Shown piece by piece: positions 56,416 to 64,000 of a stretch of 64,000 nucleotides of DNA. A model generated the notes under the pieces. The model was given only the letters and a program-made list of their open reading frames with translations. It searched no databases and had not been told where the DNA came from. Source of the DNA: CAMPKL01 sp963805925 (GTDB taxonomy: Bacteria; Acidobacteriota; Terriglobia; Bryobacterales; UBA6623). A program made the translations under genes and the position numbers. Within the stretch, counting starts at the first letter, position 1. The number at the start of each line of letters is the position of its first letter. The stretch is from positions 1,922,001 through 1,986,000 of the forward strand of contig CAWDWB010000003.1 in the NCBI GenBank assembly GCA_963805925.1, written 5' to 3'.

Positions 56416-57630
56416 ATGCCAGCTAAGAAAGTCGCTCTCGCTTACTCCGGGGGATTGGACACCTCCATCATTATTCCGTGGTTGAAAGAGAACTACGGCT
56501 GCGAGGTTGTCGCTATCTGCGGCGATGTCGGACAAGGCGGCGGCGAACTGGAGGGCTTGGAGAAGAAGGCTCTCGAGAGCGGCGCCAGCGAATGCCGGGT
56601 CGCCGACCTGCGCGAGGAGTTCGTGTCGGACTACGTTTGGCCGATGGTCCGCGCGGGCGCGATCTACGAGCACAAGTACTTGTTGGGAACGTCGATTGCG
56701 CGTCCGCTGCTGGCTAAGCTGCAGGTCGAGGCCGCGCTCGAGACCGGCTGCGACGCGTTGTGCCACGGCGCGACCGGCAAGGGCAACGACCAGGTTCGTT
56801 TCGAGTTGACCTATAAGGCGCTCGCGCCGCATCTGCCGGTCATCGCTCCCTGGCGCGAGTGGGATATCGTATCGCGCGAAGACGCCATTGACTACGCCGA
56901 AAAGCACAACATTCCGCTGCAGCAGAGCAAGGCCAAGATCTACAGCCGCGATCGCAATCTATGGCACATCTCGCATGAAGGCGCGGAGCTGGAAGATCCG
57001 GCGAACTCGCCCTCCGACGGCGTCTGGATGATGAGCGTCAATCCCGAGGACGCGCCCGATCAACCTGTTGAATTGACGATCGCTTTCGAGCAGGGACGGC
57101 CGGTCAGCCTGGACGGCGAAAAGCTCAGCGGCGCCACGCTGGTGGAGAAGCTTAACGACATCGGCGGCAAGCATGGCATCGGCCGCATCGACTTGGTCGA
57201 GAACCGCTTCGTCGGCATGAAGTCGCGCGGCTGCTACGAGACCCCGGGCGGCACGATTCTGATGTTCGCTCACCGCGAGTTGGAATCGTTGACCCTCGAC
57301 CGGGCCACGATGCACTACAAGCAGAAAGTCGCCCTGGACTATGCCGAATTGGTTTACGACGGCAAGTGGTTCACGCCCTTGCGCGAGGCGCTCGATGCGT
57401 TCGTCGACTCCACGCAAGCGAACGTGACGGGCGAAATCAAGGTCCGCCTGCACAAGGGACGGCTCGATGTGATGAGCCGCAAGTCGCGCTACTCGCTCTA
57501 CCAGGAGAAGGTCGCCAGCTTCACGATGGGTGACGACTACAACCAGAAGGACGCCGAAGGCTTCATCAACTTGGTGGGCTTGCCGATTCGCGTCCATGCC
57601 GCGGTGACGCGGGAGGCCAACAAGAAGTGA
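56416..57630 (+). CDS. argG: Argininosuccinate synthase
   Basis: Joins citrulline and aspartate with ATP. The 404-residue protein begins with the PP-loop motif (VALAYSGGLDTSIIIPWLK), then CHGATGKGNDQVRFEL, and has the C-terminal KSRYSLYQEKVASFTMGDDY. A good AAGGAA Shine-Dalgarno precedes the ATG at 56416. It follows argF by 22 bases and its stop overlaps the argH GTG, so the operon is translationally linked. Confidence 0.97.
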   Translation: MPAKKVALAYSGGLDTSIIIPWLKENYGCEVVAICGDVGQGGGELEGLEKKALESGASECRVADLREEFVSDYVWPMVRAGAIYEHKYLLGTSIARPLLAKLQVEAALETGCDALCHGATGKGNDQVRFELTYKALAPHLPVIAPWREWDIVSREDAIDYAEKHNIPLQQSKAKIYSRDRNLWHISHEGAELEDPANSPSDGVWMMSVNPEDAPDQPVELTIAFEQGRPVSLDGEKLSGATLVEKLNDIGGKHGIGRIDLVENRFVGMKSRGCYETPGGTILMFAHRELESLTLDRATMHYKQKVALDYAELVYDGKWFTPLREALDAFVDSTQANVTGEIKVRLHKGRLDVMSRKSRYSLYQEKVASFTMGDDYNQKDAEGFINLVGLPIRVHAAVTREANKK

Positions 57631-59012
57631 AGCTGTGGGGCGGCAGATTCACGGCGGGACCGGCGGAACTGTTTGAGCGGTTCTCCGGCTCCCTCCACTT
57701 CGATCAGCGATTATTCGAGGCCGACGTCATCGGTTCAAGAGCCTGGGCTGCCGCATTGGAAAGGGTCGGCATCTACTCGCAACAAGAACGCGAGCAGGTG
57801 CAGGCGGCGTTCGACGCGATGTTGGCAGAATCGAAGTCGCCTGACTACTTCACCGGCGCCAATGACGAAGACGTGCACACTTTCGTCATTCGCAAGCTAG
57901 GCGAGAAGGCGGAAGACCTTGCCTCGAGAATCCATACCGGTCGCAGCCGCAACGAACAGGTGGCGACCGACTTCCGGCTGTGGATGAAAGGCGAGATCCG
58001 CGCGAACCAGAGCCGGTTGGTCGAGCTGATGCAGGCGCTGGTCGACTTTGCCAAGCGTGAGCCGACGGCGATGCTGCCCGGCTATACGCACTTGCGACGC
58101 GCCCAGGGCGTGCTTTGGTCGCACTACTGTCTGGCTTACTTCGAGATGTTCTCGCGCGATTACGATCGTCTCGCGGACGCTTATCGGAGGACGGACGTAT
58201 TGCCTTACGGCGCGGGCGCGCTTGCTGGGTCGGGTTTCCCACACGATCGCGAGGCGATTGCCAAGGATCTGGGCTTCGCGTCGATCTCGGCCAACAGCCT
58301 GGACGTGGTGTCGGACCGCGACTTCGCGCTCGACTTCCTCTATGCGGCGTCGACCACGATGCTGCACATCAGCCGGCTGGCCGAAGACTGGATTCTTTAC
58401 ACTTCTGAAGAGTTCGGCTTCCTGGAGCCCGGCGATGAAGTCACCACCGGGTCAAGCTTGATGCCGCAGAAGCGCAATCCGGATGCACTCGAACTGGTGA
58501 GAGGCAAGTCCGGACGCGTGATCGGCGACTTGCAAGGGTTGATGGTCGTGATCAAGGGTTTGCCCTTGGCCTACAACCGTGATCTCCAAGAAGACAAGGA
58601 AGGGGTCTTTGACGCCGCCGACCATCTGGGTGGTTCGTTGGAAGTTATCCGCTTGTGCGTGGAGACGACCAAGGTCAACGCCGCCGTCATGGAGAAAGCG
58701 GCAGACGACAGCTGGACCTGTGCGACCGCACTCGCCGAGTTCTTGGCTCGCAACGGGGTTGCCTTCCATCGCGCGCATCAGATCGTCGGTTCGCTTGTCT
58801 TGCAAAGCACGAAGGAAGGCCGCAAACCGGCTGACTGGACGCTGGAGCAACTGCAACAGATCGCGCCTGAGTTTGATGCTGAAGCGGCTAAGCTGCTCTC
58901 GGCCCGTCGGGCTCTAGAAAACCATACGACGCCGGGCGCGACGGCGCCGGCAACGGTCGCCAGGTCTCTGGCAGCGGCCGAGGCTCGCCTGGAGGCCATG
59001 CGCAGGGCCTGA
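57627..59012 (+). CDS. argH: Argininosuccinate lyase
   Basis: Cleaves argininosuccinate to arginine and fumarate. The fumarase/aspartase superfamily signature is present (GSSLMPQKRNPDALELVRGK), as are LWGGRFTAGPAELFERFSGS at the N-terminus and HTGRSRNEQVATDFRLW. At 461 residues it is normal. The GTG start overlaps the argG stop (GTGA), and the stop overlaps argR's ATG (TGATG). Confidence 0.97.
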   Translation: MKLWGGRFTAGPAELFERFSGSLHFDQRLFEADVIGSRAWAAALERVGIYSQQEREQVQAAFDAMLAESKSPDYFTGANDEDVHTFVIRKLGEKAEDLASRIHTGRSRNEQVATDFRLWMKGEIRANQSRLVELMQALVDFAKREPTAMLPGYTHLRRAQGVLWSHYCLAYFEMFSRDYDRLADAYRRTDVLPYGAGALAGSGFPHDREAIAKDLGFASISANSLDVVSDRDFALDFLYAASTTMLHISRLAEDWILYTSEEFGFLEPGDEVTTGSSLMPQKRNPDALELVRGKSGRVIGDLQGLMVVIKGLPLAYNRDLQEDKEGVFDAADHLGGSLEVIRLCVETTKVNAAVMEKAADDSWTCATALAEFLARNGVAFHRAHQIVGSLVLQSTKEGRKPADWTLEQLQQIAPEFDAEAAKLLSARRALENHTTPGATAPATVARSLAAAEARLEAMRRA

Positions 59013-59446
59013 TGACCAAGACGCAGCGCCAGGCAGCTATTCTCGCGACGATCAGCCGCGCCTCGATCCGCACGCAAGAGGACCTCGCCGAGGCCTTGCG
59101 CAATCGGGGCGTGGAAGCGAGCCAGGTGACTCTTTCGAGGGATCTGCGAGAGCTAGGCGTATTCAAAGCCGCGGAGGGTTATCGAGAGCCAGGCCCGGAG
59201 CCGACGCCGGATGACGCCACGGCTCTCGCGAGCGTGGTCCGTCAATTTCTTACCGAAGCAATTCCCGCTCAGAATCTTGTGGTCCTCAAGACGCGGCCGG
59301 GCGGCGCCGCCGCCTTAGCCCTGGCCATTGACCGCGCGCACTGGCCGGAGATCGTTGGCACGGTGGCCGGCGACGATACGATTCTCGCCGTCGCGCCTTC
59401 CAACAAGGCTGCCGAAACGATCGCCTCCCGCCTGCGCGAAGCATAG
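59012..59446 (+). CDS. argR: Arginine repressor
   Basis: A hexameric arginine-sensing repressor of arginine biosynthesis genes. In 144 residues: N-terminal winged helix (SQVTLSRDLRELGVFKAAE) and C-terminal arginine-binding/hexamerisation domain (LVVLKTRPGGAAALALAID, with the GDDT motif in AGDDTILAVAP). It closes the argFGHR operon, so it can repress its own transcript through the two ARG boxes upstream of argF. Confidence 0.95.
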   Translation: MTKTQRQAAILATISRASIRTQEDLAEALRNRGVEASQVTLSRDLRELGVFKAAEGYREPGPEPTPDDATALASVVRQFLTEAIPAQNLVVLKTRPGGAAALALAIDRAHWPEIVGTVAGDDTILAVAPSNKAAETIASRLREA

Positions 59447-59451
59447 TCTCT

Positions 59452-60495
59452 CTAAAGCGACTTGTAGCTCTTCGAGAAGCCGTTCCGGCTATTAAGGATG
59501 GTGAAGGAACCGTCTGGCTGGACAGTCGCCTTAATCCAATGGCCCTCGCAGCCTTCGGTCTCGCCTAGGTTAGCGATCTTGTCTTCCTCGGTGTTGCTGG
59601 CGCCTTCGTTGAGCGCTTTGTGTTCCTGCCAGAGATCCTTGAGACGCGGCGTATCCATTAGCGCGGCATAGGCCAACGGATCGCCGCCCTTGTTGGCGCC
59701 GTTATTCATGACGGCGACTTGGGGAGCAATGGCGTTGATCAGCGCAGGGGAGTTCGAGATGAACATGCCATGGTGCGACACCTGGAAAAGGTCGATCTGG
59801 CCGAACGGGTTCTGCGGACATACGGCAGCCAATTCTTCCGGCCAGGTGAAGTCGCCCAGATCGAGGAACTCGAAATCGCCCATCCGGACGATGAAGCCGA
59901 CGCTTTGACCGTTCTCTGGACCCGCTTTCCCAACGTCCTTTTGCTCCACGCCTTCGCAGTAGGGGTTCGTGCTGGAACCATCGCCTTTGATCGCTTCTCC
60001 ACGCGCCGTCACGAACTCAAAGTCGACGCCGGTGACGGGCAGCGTGTCGCCGGGGTTCACGGTCATGCGCGTGCCGGCGGCTTCGCGGTAGCTCTGCCAG
60101 AGCTGGGCGGCGCGCTCGTTGAGGTTCTTTTCAATGCTGTCGCCGTGATCGACGAATTGCTTGATGGGCACCATGGCGGCCAAGCCGGGAATGCCGCCGG
60201 CGTGATCGGCGTGGAAGTGCGAGGTGATGAAGTAATCGATCTCCTTGCGGCCGACTTCGTTCTCTAAAACATCGGCGATTCGCTTGGCGTCGCGGTCGTC
60301 ATTGCCCGGCCAACCGGCATCCATGAGCACGGTTTGGCCTGTCGGCGTGACGATCAGCGTCGCGGCGCCGCCTTCGACGTCGATCCAGTAGATTTCGAGC
60401 GGCTTTGTAGAATCGACGGCGGCGTTCTCGACGGTCCCGGAGCCGCCGCAGGCGGCCAACCAGACAGAAGCGAGGGTCAGCAGTATCTTTCTCAT
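59452..60495 (-). CDS. MBL-fold metal-dependent hydrolase, lipoprotein
   Basis: A metallo-beta-lactamase fold protein (347 residues) with a signal peptide ending in a lipobox (LASVWLAAC). The HxHxDH motif is visible (SHFHADHAGGIPGLAAM, near residue 100), and ISHHG-type final ligands appear as VSHHGMFISNSP. It resembles ComEC-C/MBL nuclease-like exported hydrolases. Its substrate is unknown. Start is placed at ATG 60495 for the signal peptide. It is divergent from ggt with a 45-base gap. Confidence 0.85.
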   Translation of the reverse strand: MRKILLTLASVWLAACGGSGTVENAAVDSTKPLEIYWIDVEGGAATLIVTPTGQTVLMDAGWPGNDDRDAKRIADVLENEVGRKEIDYFITSHFHADHAGGIPGLAAMVPIKQFVDHGDSIEKNLNERAAQLWQSYREAAGTRMTVNPGDTLPVTGVDFEFVTARGEAIKGDGSSTNPYCEGVEQKDVGKAGPENGQSVGFIVRMGDFEFLDLGDFTWPEELAAVCPQNPFGQIDLFQVSHHGMFISNSPALINAIAPQVAVMNNGANKGGDPLAYAALMDTPRLKDLWQEHKALNEGASNTEEDKIANLGETEGCEGHWIKATVQPDGSFTILNSRNGFSKSYKSL

Positions 60496-60540
60496 GGCGA
60501 TTGGATCAGTATAGCCGCGCGGAGCGAGTAGAATCTGACG

Positions 60541-62145
60541 ATGATCTACGTTGATCGGCCTCACGGGCCCGCAGTTCGAGGGCGCTCGCCCGTTGAAGCG
60601 AAACAGGGCATGGTTGCCGCCAGCCAGCCGCTCGCGGTGGAGGCGGGAGTCGAAATCCTCAAGGCCGGAGGCAACGCATTTGACGCGGCAGTGGCGACGG
60701 CCGCCGTGCTGGGCGTCGTCGAGCCGATGATGACCGGCCCTGGAGGCGACGTCTTTGCCCTAGCGCACGTGGCGAAGACGAATGAACTGGTTGGGCTCAA
60801 CGCCAGCGGCTTCTCGCCTGCCGCTGTGACGCCGGAGTTCTTCCGCGAGCGCCGCTTGGATCGGGTCCCGCAGAAGGGCGCGTTCGCGGTCACCGTGCCC
60901 GGCGCGGTCGATGGCTGGGCGACATTGCTGGAGAGATACGGTTCGATGAGCCTCGCCGATGTCCTGGCCCCGGCGATCCGCCACGCGGAAGCGGGCTTTG
61001 CGGTGACTGAGATCATTGCCGGCGATTGGGCTGAGAGCGGCGAGCCGTATGCCGGCGATGCGGAGTTCAACCGCGTCTTCTTGAAGGGCGTGGGCAAGGC
61101 TCCGCGCTGCGGCGAGTCTTTCCGCAACCGGGAGTTGGCAGCGACGCTGCGGCAGATTGCAGAGGGCGGCCCCCAGGCATTCTACGAAGGCGCGGCGGGC
61201 CGGGCGATCGTCGCGTTGCTCAACTCGCTCGATTGGCCGATGACGATGGACGACCTCGGCCACCAGCACGCGGACTGGGTCACGCCGATCTCAACGACGT
61301 TTCACGATGTGACCGTCTACGAGCTGCCGCCCAACGGTCAGGGCTTCGCGGCACTTGAGATGCTCAACATTCTGGAGCCCTTCGACCTGGCGGGGTTAGG
61401 ACATAATTCGGCGGACTACCTACATCTGCTGGTCGAGGCCAAGAAGCTGGCCTTCGGCGATTTGGACCGCTGGCTCGCCGATCCGGAGCAGAATCAACTG
61501 CCGACCGATACGCTCATCTCGAAAGAGTACGCTTCGCAGCAGCGCGCGCGGATCGATCCGGAACGCGCCGCGCCCAGCTATCCGAGCGGAGTGAGGGGCG
61601 GCGATACAGTGTATCTCTCGGTGGTTGACCGCGACCGCAATGCGGTGTCGTTCATCAATTCAATTCGGGCGCCTTTTGGCTCCGGGTTGGTGGCGCCTGG
61701 AACGGGCGTCGTGCTCCAGAACAGAGGCTCAGACTTTACCCTTCGGCCGGGGCATCCGAACGAAATCGGACCGCGTAAACGCCCCTACCACACGATCATC
61801 CCGGCGATGGCCTTTCGCGGCGGTAAGCCCTGGCTCTCGTTTGGCGTGATGGGGGGGCTGATGCAGCCCCAGGGGCACGTTCAGGTCTTGCTCAATCGGC
61901 TGGTCTTTGGCATGGACGTGCAGCAAGCCGGAGACGCGGCGCGCTTCCGGCATTCAGAAGCCGGGCTGGCGCTGGAGTCGGGCGTCGCGCCGTCCGTGGT
62001 CGCAGAATTGGCGCGGCGAGGGCACGTCCTGGTCGAGGAGCGCGGCGTCTTTGGCGGATATCAGGCCGTGGAGATCGATTGGGACTCGGGCAGGCTGATT
62101 GGCGGGACGGAATCTCGCAAAGACGGACTGGCGGCCGGCTACTAG
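60541..62145 (+). CDS. ggt: Gamma-glutamyltransferase
   Basis: A self-cleaving N-terminal nucleophile hydrolase that transfers or hydrolyses the gamma-glutamyl group of glutathione. The 534-residue precursor carries the cleavage/nucleophile Thr in RGGDTVYLSVVDRDRNAVSF, and the small-subunit motif GLMQPQGHVQVLLN. No clear signal peptide is seen; the N-terminus reads MIYVDRPHGPAVRGRSPVEA, so a cytoplasmic or atypically exported enzyme is possible. The convergent overlap with rsmB is CTAG. Confidence 0.9.
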   Translation: MIYVDRPHGPAVRGRSPVEAKQGMVAASQPLAVEAGVEILKAGGNAFDAAVATAAVLGVVEPMMTGPGGDVFALAHVAKTNELVGLNASGFSPAAVTPEFFRERRLDRVPQKGAFAVTVPGAVDGWATLLERYGSMSLADVLAPAIRHAEAGFAVTEIIAGDWAESGEPYAGDAEFNRVFLKGVGKAPRCGESFRNRELAATLRQIAEGGPQAFYEGAAGRAIVALLNSLDWPMTMDDLGHQHADWVTPISTTFHDVTVYELPPNGQGFAALEMLNILEPFDLAGLGHNSADYLHLLVEAKKLAFGDLDRWLADPEQNQLPTDTLISKEYASQQRARIDPERAAPSYPSGVRGGDTVYLSVVDRDRNAVSFINSIRAPFGSGLVAPGTGVVLQNRGSDFTLRPGHPNEIGPRKRPYHTIIPAMAFRGGKPWLSFGVMGGLMQPQGHVQVLLNRLVFGMDVQQAGDAARFRHSEAGLALESGVAPSVVAELARRGHVLVEERGVFGGYQAVEIDWDSGRLIGGTESRKDGLAAGY

Positions 62146-63377
62146 GCTGCGACGATTTGCGCGGCGAAGAATCCGTCGCCGGCATCCCGTCCGGGGAGGC
62201 GGTCCAGACGTTTCGAGACTCGCCATCCGGGGTTCGCGGCTAGCACCGCTTCGACAACCGACATATTTTCTTCGGGCTCAAGCGAGCAGGTCGCATAGAC
62301 CCCGATCCCATCGGGCGCGAGGGAGGCCAAAGCATTGGCCAGGATCTTTTCTTGTCGCTTGACGAGCAAGGGGATGTCCTCGGGCCGCAATCGCCACTTC
62401 AGGTCCGGGTTCCTGTCTAGAGTGCCCGTGCCTGAGCACGGGGCGTCGACTAGCACGCGATCAAACTTCCGTTGGAAGGGCAGGCTTTGTTCGGCGTCGA
62501 GAGCGACTAGATCGAAGGGTTCGGCTGAGAGCTGGCGCAGGATACGCAGCCGGTGCAGATGCCGATCACAGGCCACGATGCCTTGCGCTCTGCCGCGGAT
62601 CGCTGCCGCTTGCGCCGACTTGCCGCCGGGCGCTGCACACAGGTCCAACAGCCGGCGTTCCGCGGTCAGTTCCAACAAGGGAACGATCATCTGCGCTCCC
62701 AGGTCCTGGATGCGTACCAGCCCGTCTCGCCAAGACGCGGTTTGTTCAACCGCTCCCGACACGACCTTGCGAGCCGAGGGCAGCTCCGTCCGTTCGGTCT
62801 GAATGCCTTCCTCTTCTAGCCGACGCGCTAGCGCCTCCGGTTCGAGCGTTGGGGAGAGCCGCAAGTAGGTCGCGGGCCGCTCGATACAGGCCGCGGCGAC
62901 CTGGGCCGCGTCCTCAGCGCCGTAGTGCCGCTCCCAGCGGAGCATGAGCCAGGCTGGCGCGGCCAGTTTGCGCTCGACGTCAGGCGCAGGGCGCTGGGGC
63001 AGTTTTCTCAGCGCAGCATTGACTAGCCCCGAGGCGGATCGCTTGCGGCCTTGCTTGATCAGTTCCACGCTTTCGGAAACGGCGGCCCGCTCTGGGATAC
63101 GGTCCAGGTAGCGCATCTGGTAGGCGCCTAGGCGGAGCGCGGTAAGGACCTCGGCGTCGAGCTTGCCGAGGGGACGTCCCAAGGCTTGTTCCAGCAGGCT
63201 GTCGAGCACCTGTTGCTGGCGCAGGGTACCGAGAACGATCTCCGTGGCCAGGCCGCTGTCTCGGGGGCTGAGAGATTCGAACAGCCGCCCATGGAGCATC
63301 TCGTCCACGAACGCGTCGGTCTGATGGATGCGCAGCAAAACCCCGAAGGCGGCGCGCCGAGCTGGGGAAATGGGCAC
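62142..63377 (-). CDS. rsmB: 16S rRNA m5C967 methyltransferase
   Basis: An RNA m5C methyltransferase (411 residues) with an N-terminal NusB-like domain (AAFGVLLRIHQTDAFVDEML) and a Rossmann SAM domain. Motifs are the SAM loop (LDLCAAPGGKSAQAAAIRG), the Cys-releasing motif IV (VDAPCSGTGTLDRNPDLKWR), and the catalytic motif VI (YATCSLEPEENMSVVEAVL). This layout is specific to RsmB rather than RsmF. It may be co-regulated with the adjacent genes but has no clear operon here. Confidence 0.94.
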   Translation of the reverse strand: MPISPARRAAFGVLLRIHQTDAFVDEMLHGRLFESLSPRDSGLATEIVLGTLRQQQVLDSLLEQALGRPLGKLDAEVLTALRLGAYQMRYLDRIPERAAVSESVELIKQGRKRSASGLVNAALRKLPQRPAPDVERKLAAPAWLMLRWERHYGAEDAAQVAAACIERPATYLRLSPTLEPEALARRLEEEGIQTERTELPSARKVVSGAVEQTASWRDGLVRIQDLGAQMIVPLLELTAERRLLDLCAAPGGKSAQAAAIRGRAQGIVACDRHLHRLRILRQLSAEPFDLVALDAEQSLPFQRKFDRVLVDAPCSGTGTLDRNPDLKWRLRPEDIPLLVKRQEKILANALASLAPDGIGVYATCSLEPEENMSVVEAVLAANPGWRVSKRLDRLPGRDAGDGFFAAQIVAA

Positions 63378-63491
63378 TCACGCTACCCTATCAGTTCCAG
63401 ACCGCGCGGAGAGTGGCCAGGCGGCTGCGTGCTATAATCCGCCCTTGAAAACGGACTAACTGTGCACTTGCGGGCCGAGCGATCCAGGCGA

Positions 63492-63911
63492 ATGGCCGAT
63501 GCAATTGAGTTAACAATCGCGAGCCATCCGCGATGGCTTCGACTGATCCGGCAGGCCGTGTTGGAGTACGCTCGCGAATCGGGCTTCGATGCCCAAGACG
63601 GCAACGCGATCACGCTAGCGGTAGGCGAGGCTGTCGGCAACGTGATGAAACACGCCTACCAGGGCCGCACGGACCAAACATTTAATCTTGCCTGTCGCAC
63701 GCGCGGCGGCTTTCTGGAAATCGAGATACGGGATAAAGGCGGGCCCTTCGACCCCAGCGGGGCGCCGGTGCCGCCGCCCGAAGAATTGCGGGCCGGGGGG
63801 CGCGGTCTCTACCTGATTAAGGCAATCATGGATGAGATTGAGTATGGTCGAGACGGTGAAGAGAATGTCGTCAGTATGAGGAAACGTCTCGTAGCGTCGA
63901 CGGCCTTATAG
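63492..63911 (+). CDS. RsbW-like anti-sigma serine kinase
   Basis: A GHKL-type ATPase of about 139 residues. The N-box (AVGEAVGNVMKHAYQ), the G1 box (EIRDKGGPFDP), and the G2 box (GGRGLYLIKAIMDE) are present, as in RsbW/SpoIIAB kinases of partner-switching systems. I chose ATG 63492; a GTG at 63462 is possible. A STAS-domain anti-anti-sigma gene follows 6 bases later, so the two form a switch pair. The sigma factor they control is not in the window. Confidence 0.88.
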   Translation: MADAIELTIASHPRWLRLIRQAVLEYARESGFDAQDGNAITLAVGEAVGNVMKHAYQGRTDQTFNLACRTRGGFLEIEIRDKGGPFDPSGAPVPPPEELRAGGRGLYLIKAIMDEIEYGRDGEENVVSMRKRLVASTAL

Positions 63912-63917
63912 GATCCT

Positions 63918-64000
63918 ATGGATATTAACGTCAAGCGGGAAGGTAAGCGGTCCGTTGTCGAGGTTACCGGCGACATCGACCTTTATACGTCGCCCAAACT
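63918..64000 (+). CDS. STAS-domain anti-anti-sigma factor, 3' end missing
   Basis: Only the first 27 codons are present (MDINVKREGKRSVVEVTGDI, then DLYTSPKL). The beta-strand EVTGDIDLYTSP is typical of SpoIIAA/RsbV STAS domains. It starts 6 bases after the RsbW-like kinase stop, fitting a phosphorylation partner switch. The Ser that would be phosphorylated lies beyond the window end. Confidence 0.8.
   Translation, partial: MDINVKREGKRSVVEVTGDIDLYTSPK

Overview
The window is GC-rich, densely packed bacterial chromosome with about 54 protein genes, one tRNA and one probable small RNA. Several traits suggest a Gram-negative member of the Acidobacteriota, perhaps of the Bryobacter/Solibacter type. 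These are the SurA-type chaperone, lipoproteins with lipoboxes, a PqiC-like outer-envelope lipoprotein, a CobA-HemD fusion in a haem operon, a DUF1015 protein, a DUF5658 protein, a GH63-type glucosidase, an exported DinB protein and large GC-rich secreted proteins. The phylum is an inference from gene content and protein flavour; no 16S gene is present to fix it.

Layout. 1-7.1 kb: mfd (5' end cut off), a SurA-like foldase, a YhaM-like 3'-5' exoribonuclease and pcrA. 7.2-11 kb: an FAD monooxygenase, tRNA-Gln(CUG), a frameshifted polytopic membrane protein, and prfB with an intact programmed +1 frameshift. 11-15.6 kb (minus strand): a tight operon of thiolase, acyl-CoA dehydrogenase, P-loop kinase and aminotransferase. 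15.7-18.8 kb: a GH63-type glucosidase and a small zincin peptidase. 18.8-24.6 kb (minus): an accessory cassette of two very large secreted proteins that resemble phage tail or tail-fibre modules, plus a coupled 62-residue protein, behind a terminator-like hairpin. The first of the large proteins carries three frameshifts.

24.8-28.1 kb: an M28 lipoprotein peptidase, then an ECF sigma factor with its anti-sigma factor. 28.3-30 kb: an SCP-x-like thiolase with an OB-fold-only partner, then a probable structured RNA with a terminator. 30.1-34.6 kb (minus): the early haem pathway operon, ccsA/hemX-like, hemA, hemC and cobA-hemD, the last with two frameshifts. 34.7-40.4 kb: galU, a DUF5658 protein, HDOD and PP2C signalling genes, an exported DinB protein, a PfkB sugar kinase, a PqiC-like lipoprotein and a zinc-ribbon protein. 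40.5-48.9 kb: a DnaJ-pentapeptide protein, xseA, trpS, a LysR regulator coupled to a tail-anchored protein, DUF1015, nadB and a TPR membrane protein. 48.9-54.8 kb: a secreted unknown, cysQ-like, purS, glmS, a frameshifted membrane phosphatase and a YbaK-type deacylase. 55.0-59.4 kb: the argF-argG-argH-argR operon, with two tandem ARG boxes over a recognisable promoter. 59.5-64 kb: an MBL-fold lipoprotein, ggt, rsmB, and an RsbW-like kinase followed by a STAS protein cut by the window end.

Most genes are housekeeping. The parts that stand out are the 18.8-24.6 kb secreted tail-like cassette, the structured intergenic RNA near 29.8-30.0 kb, the ArgR-controlled arginine operon, and single-base frameshifts in four otherwise intact genes. 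Most of those frameshifts fall in runs of G or C, which suggests either sequence errors or recent decay. Intergenic space is short throughout. The only gap above 300 bases, 29715-30137, holds the RNA candidate and its terminator.
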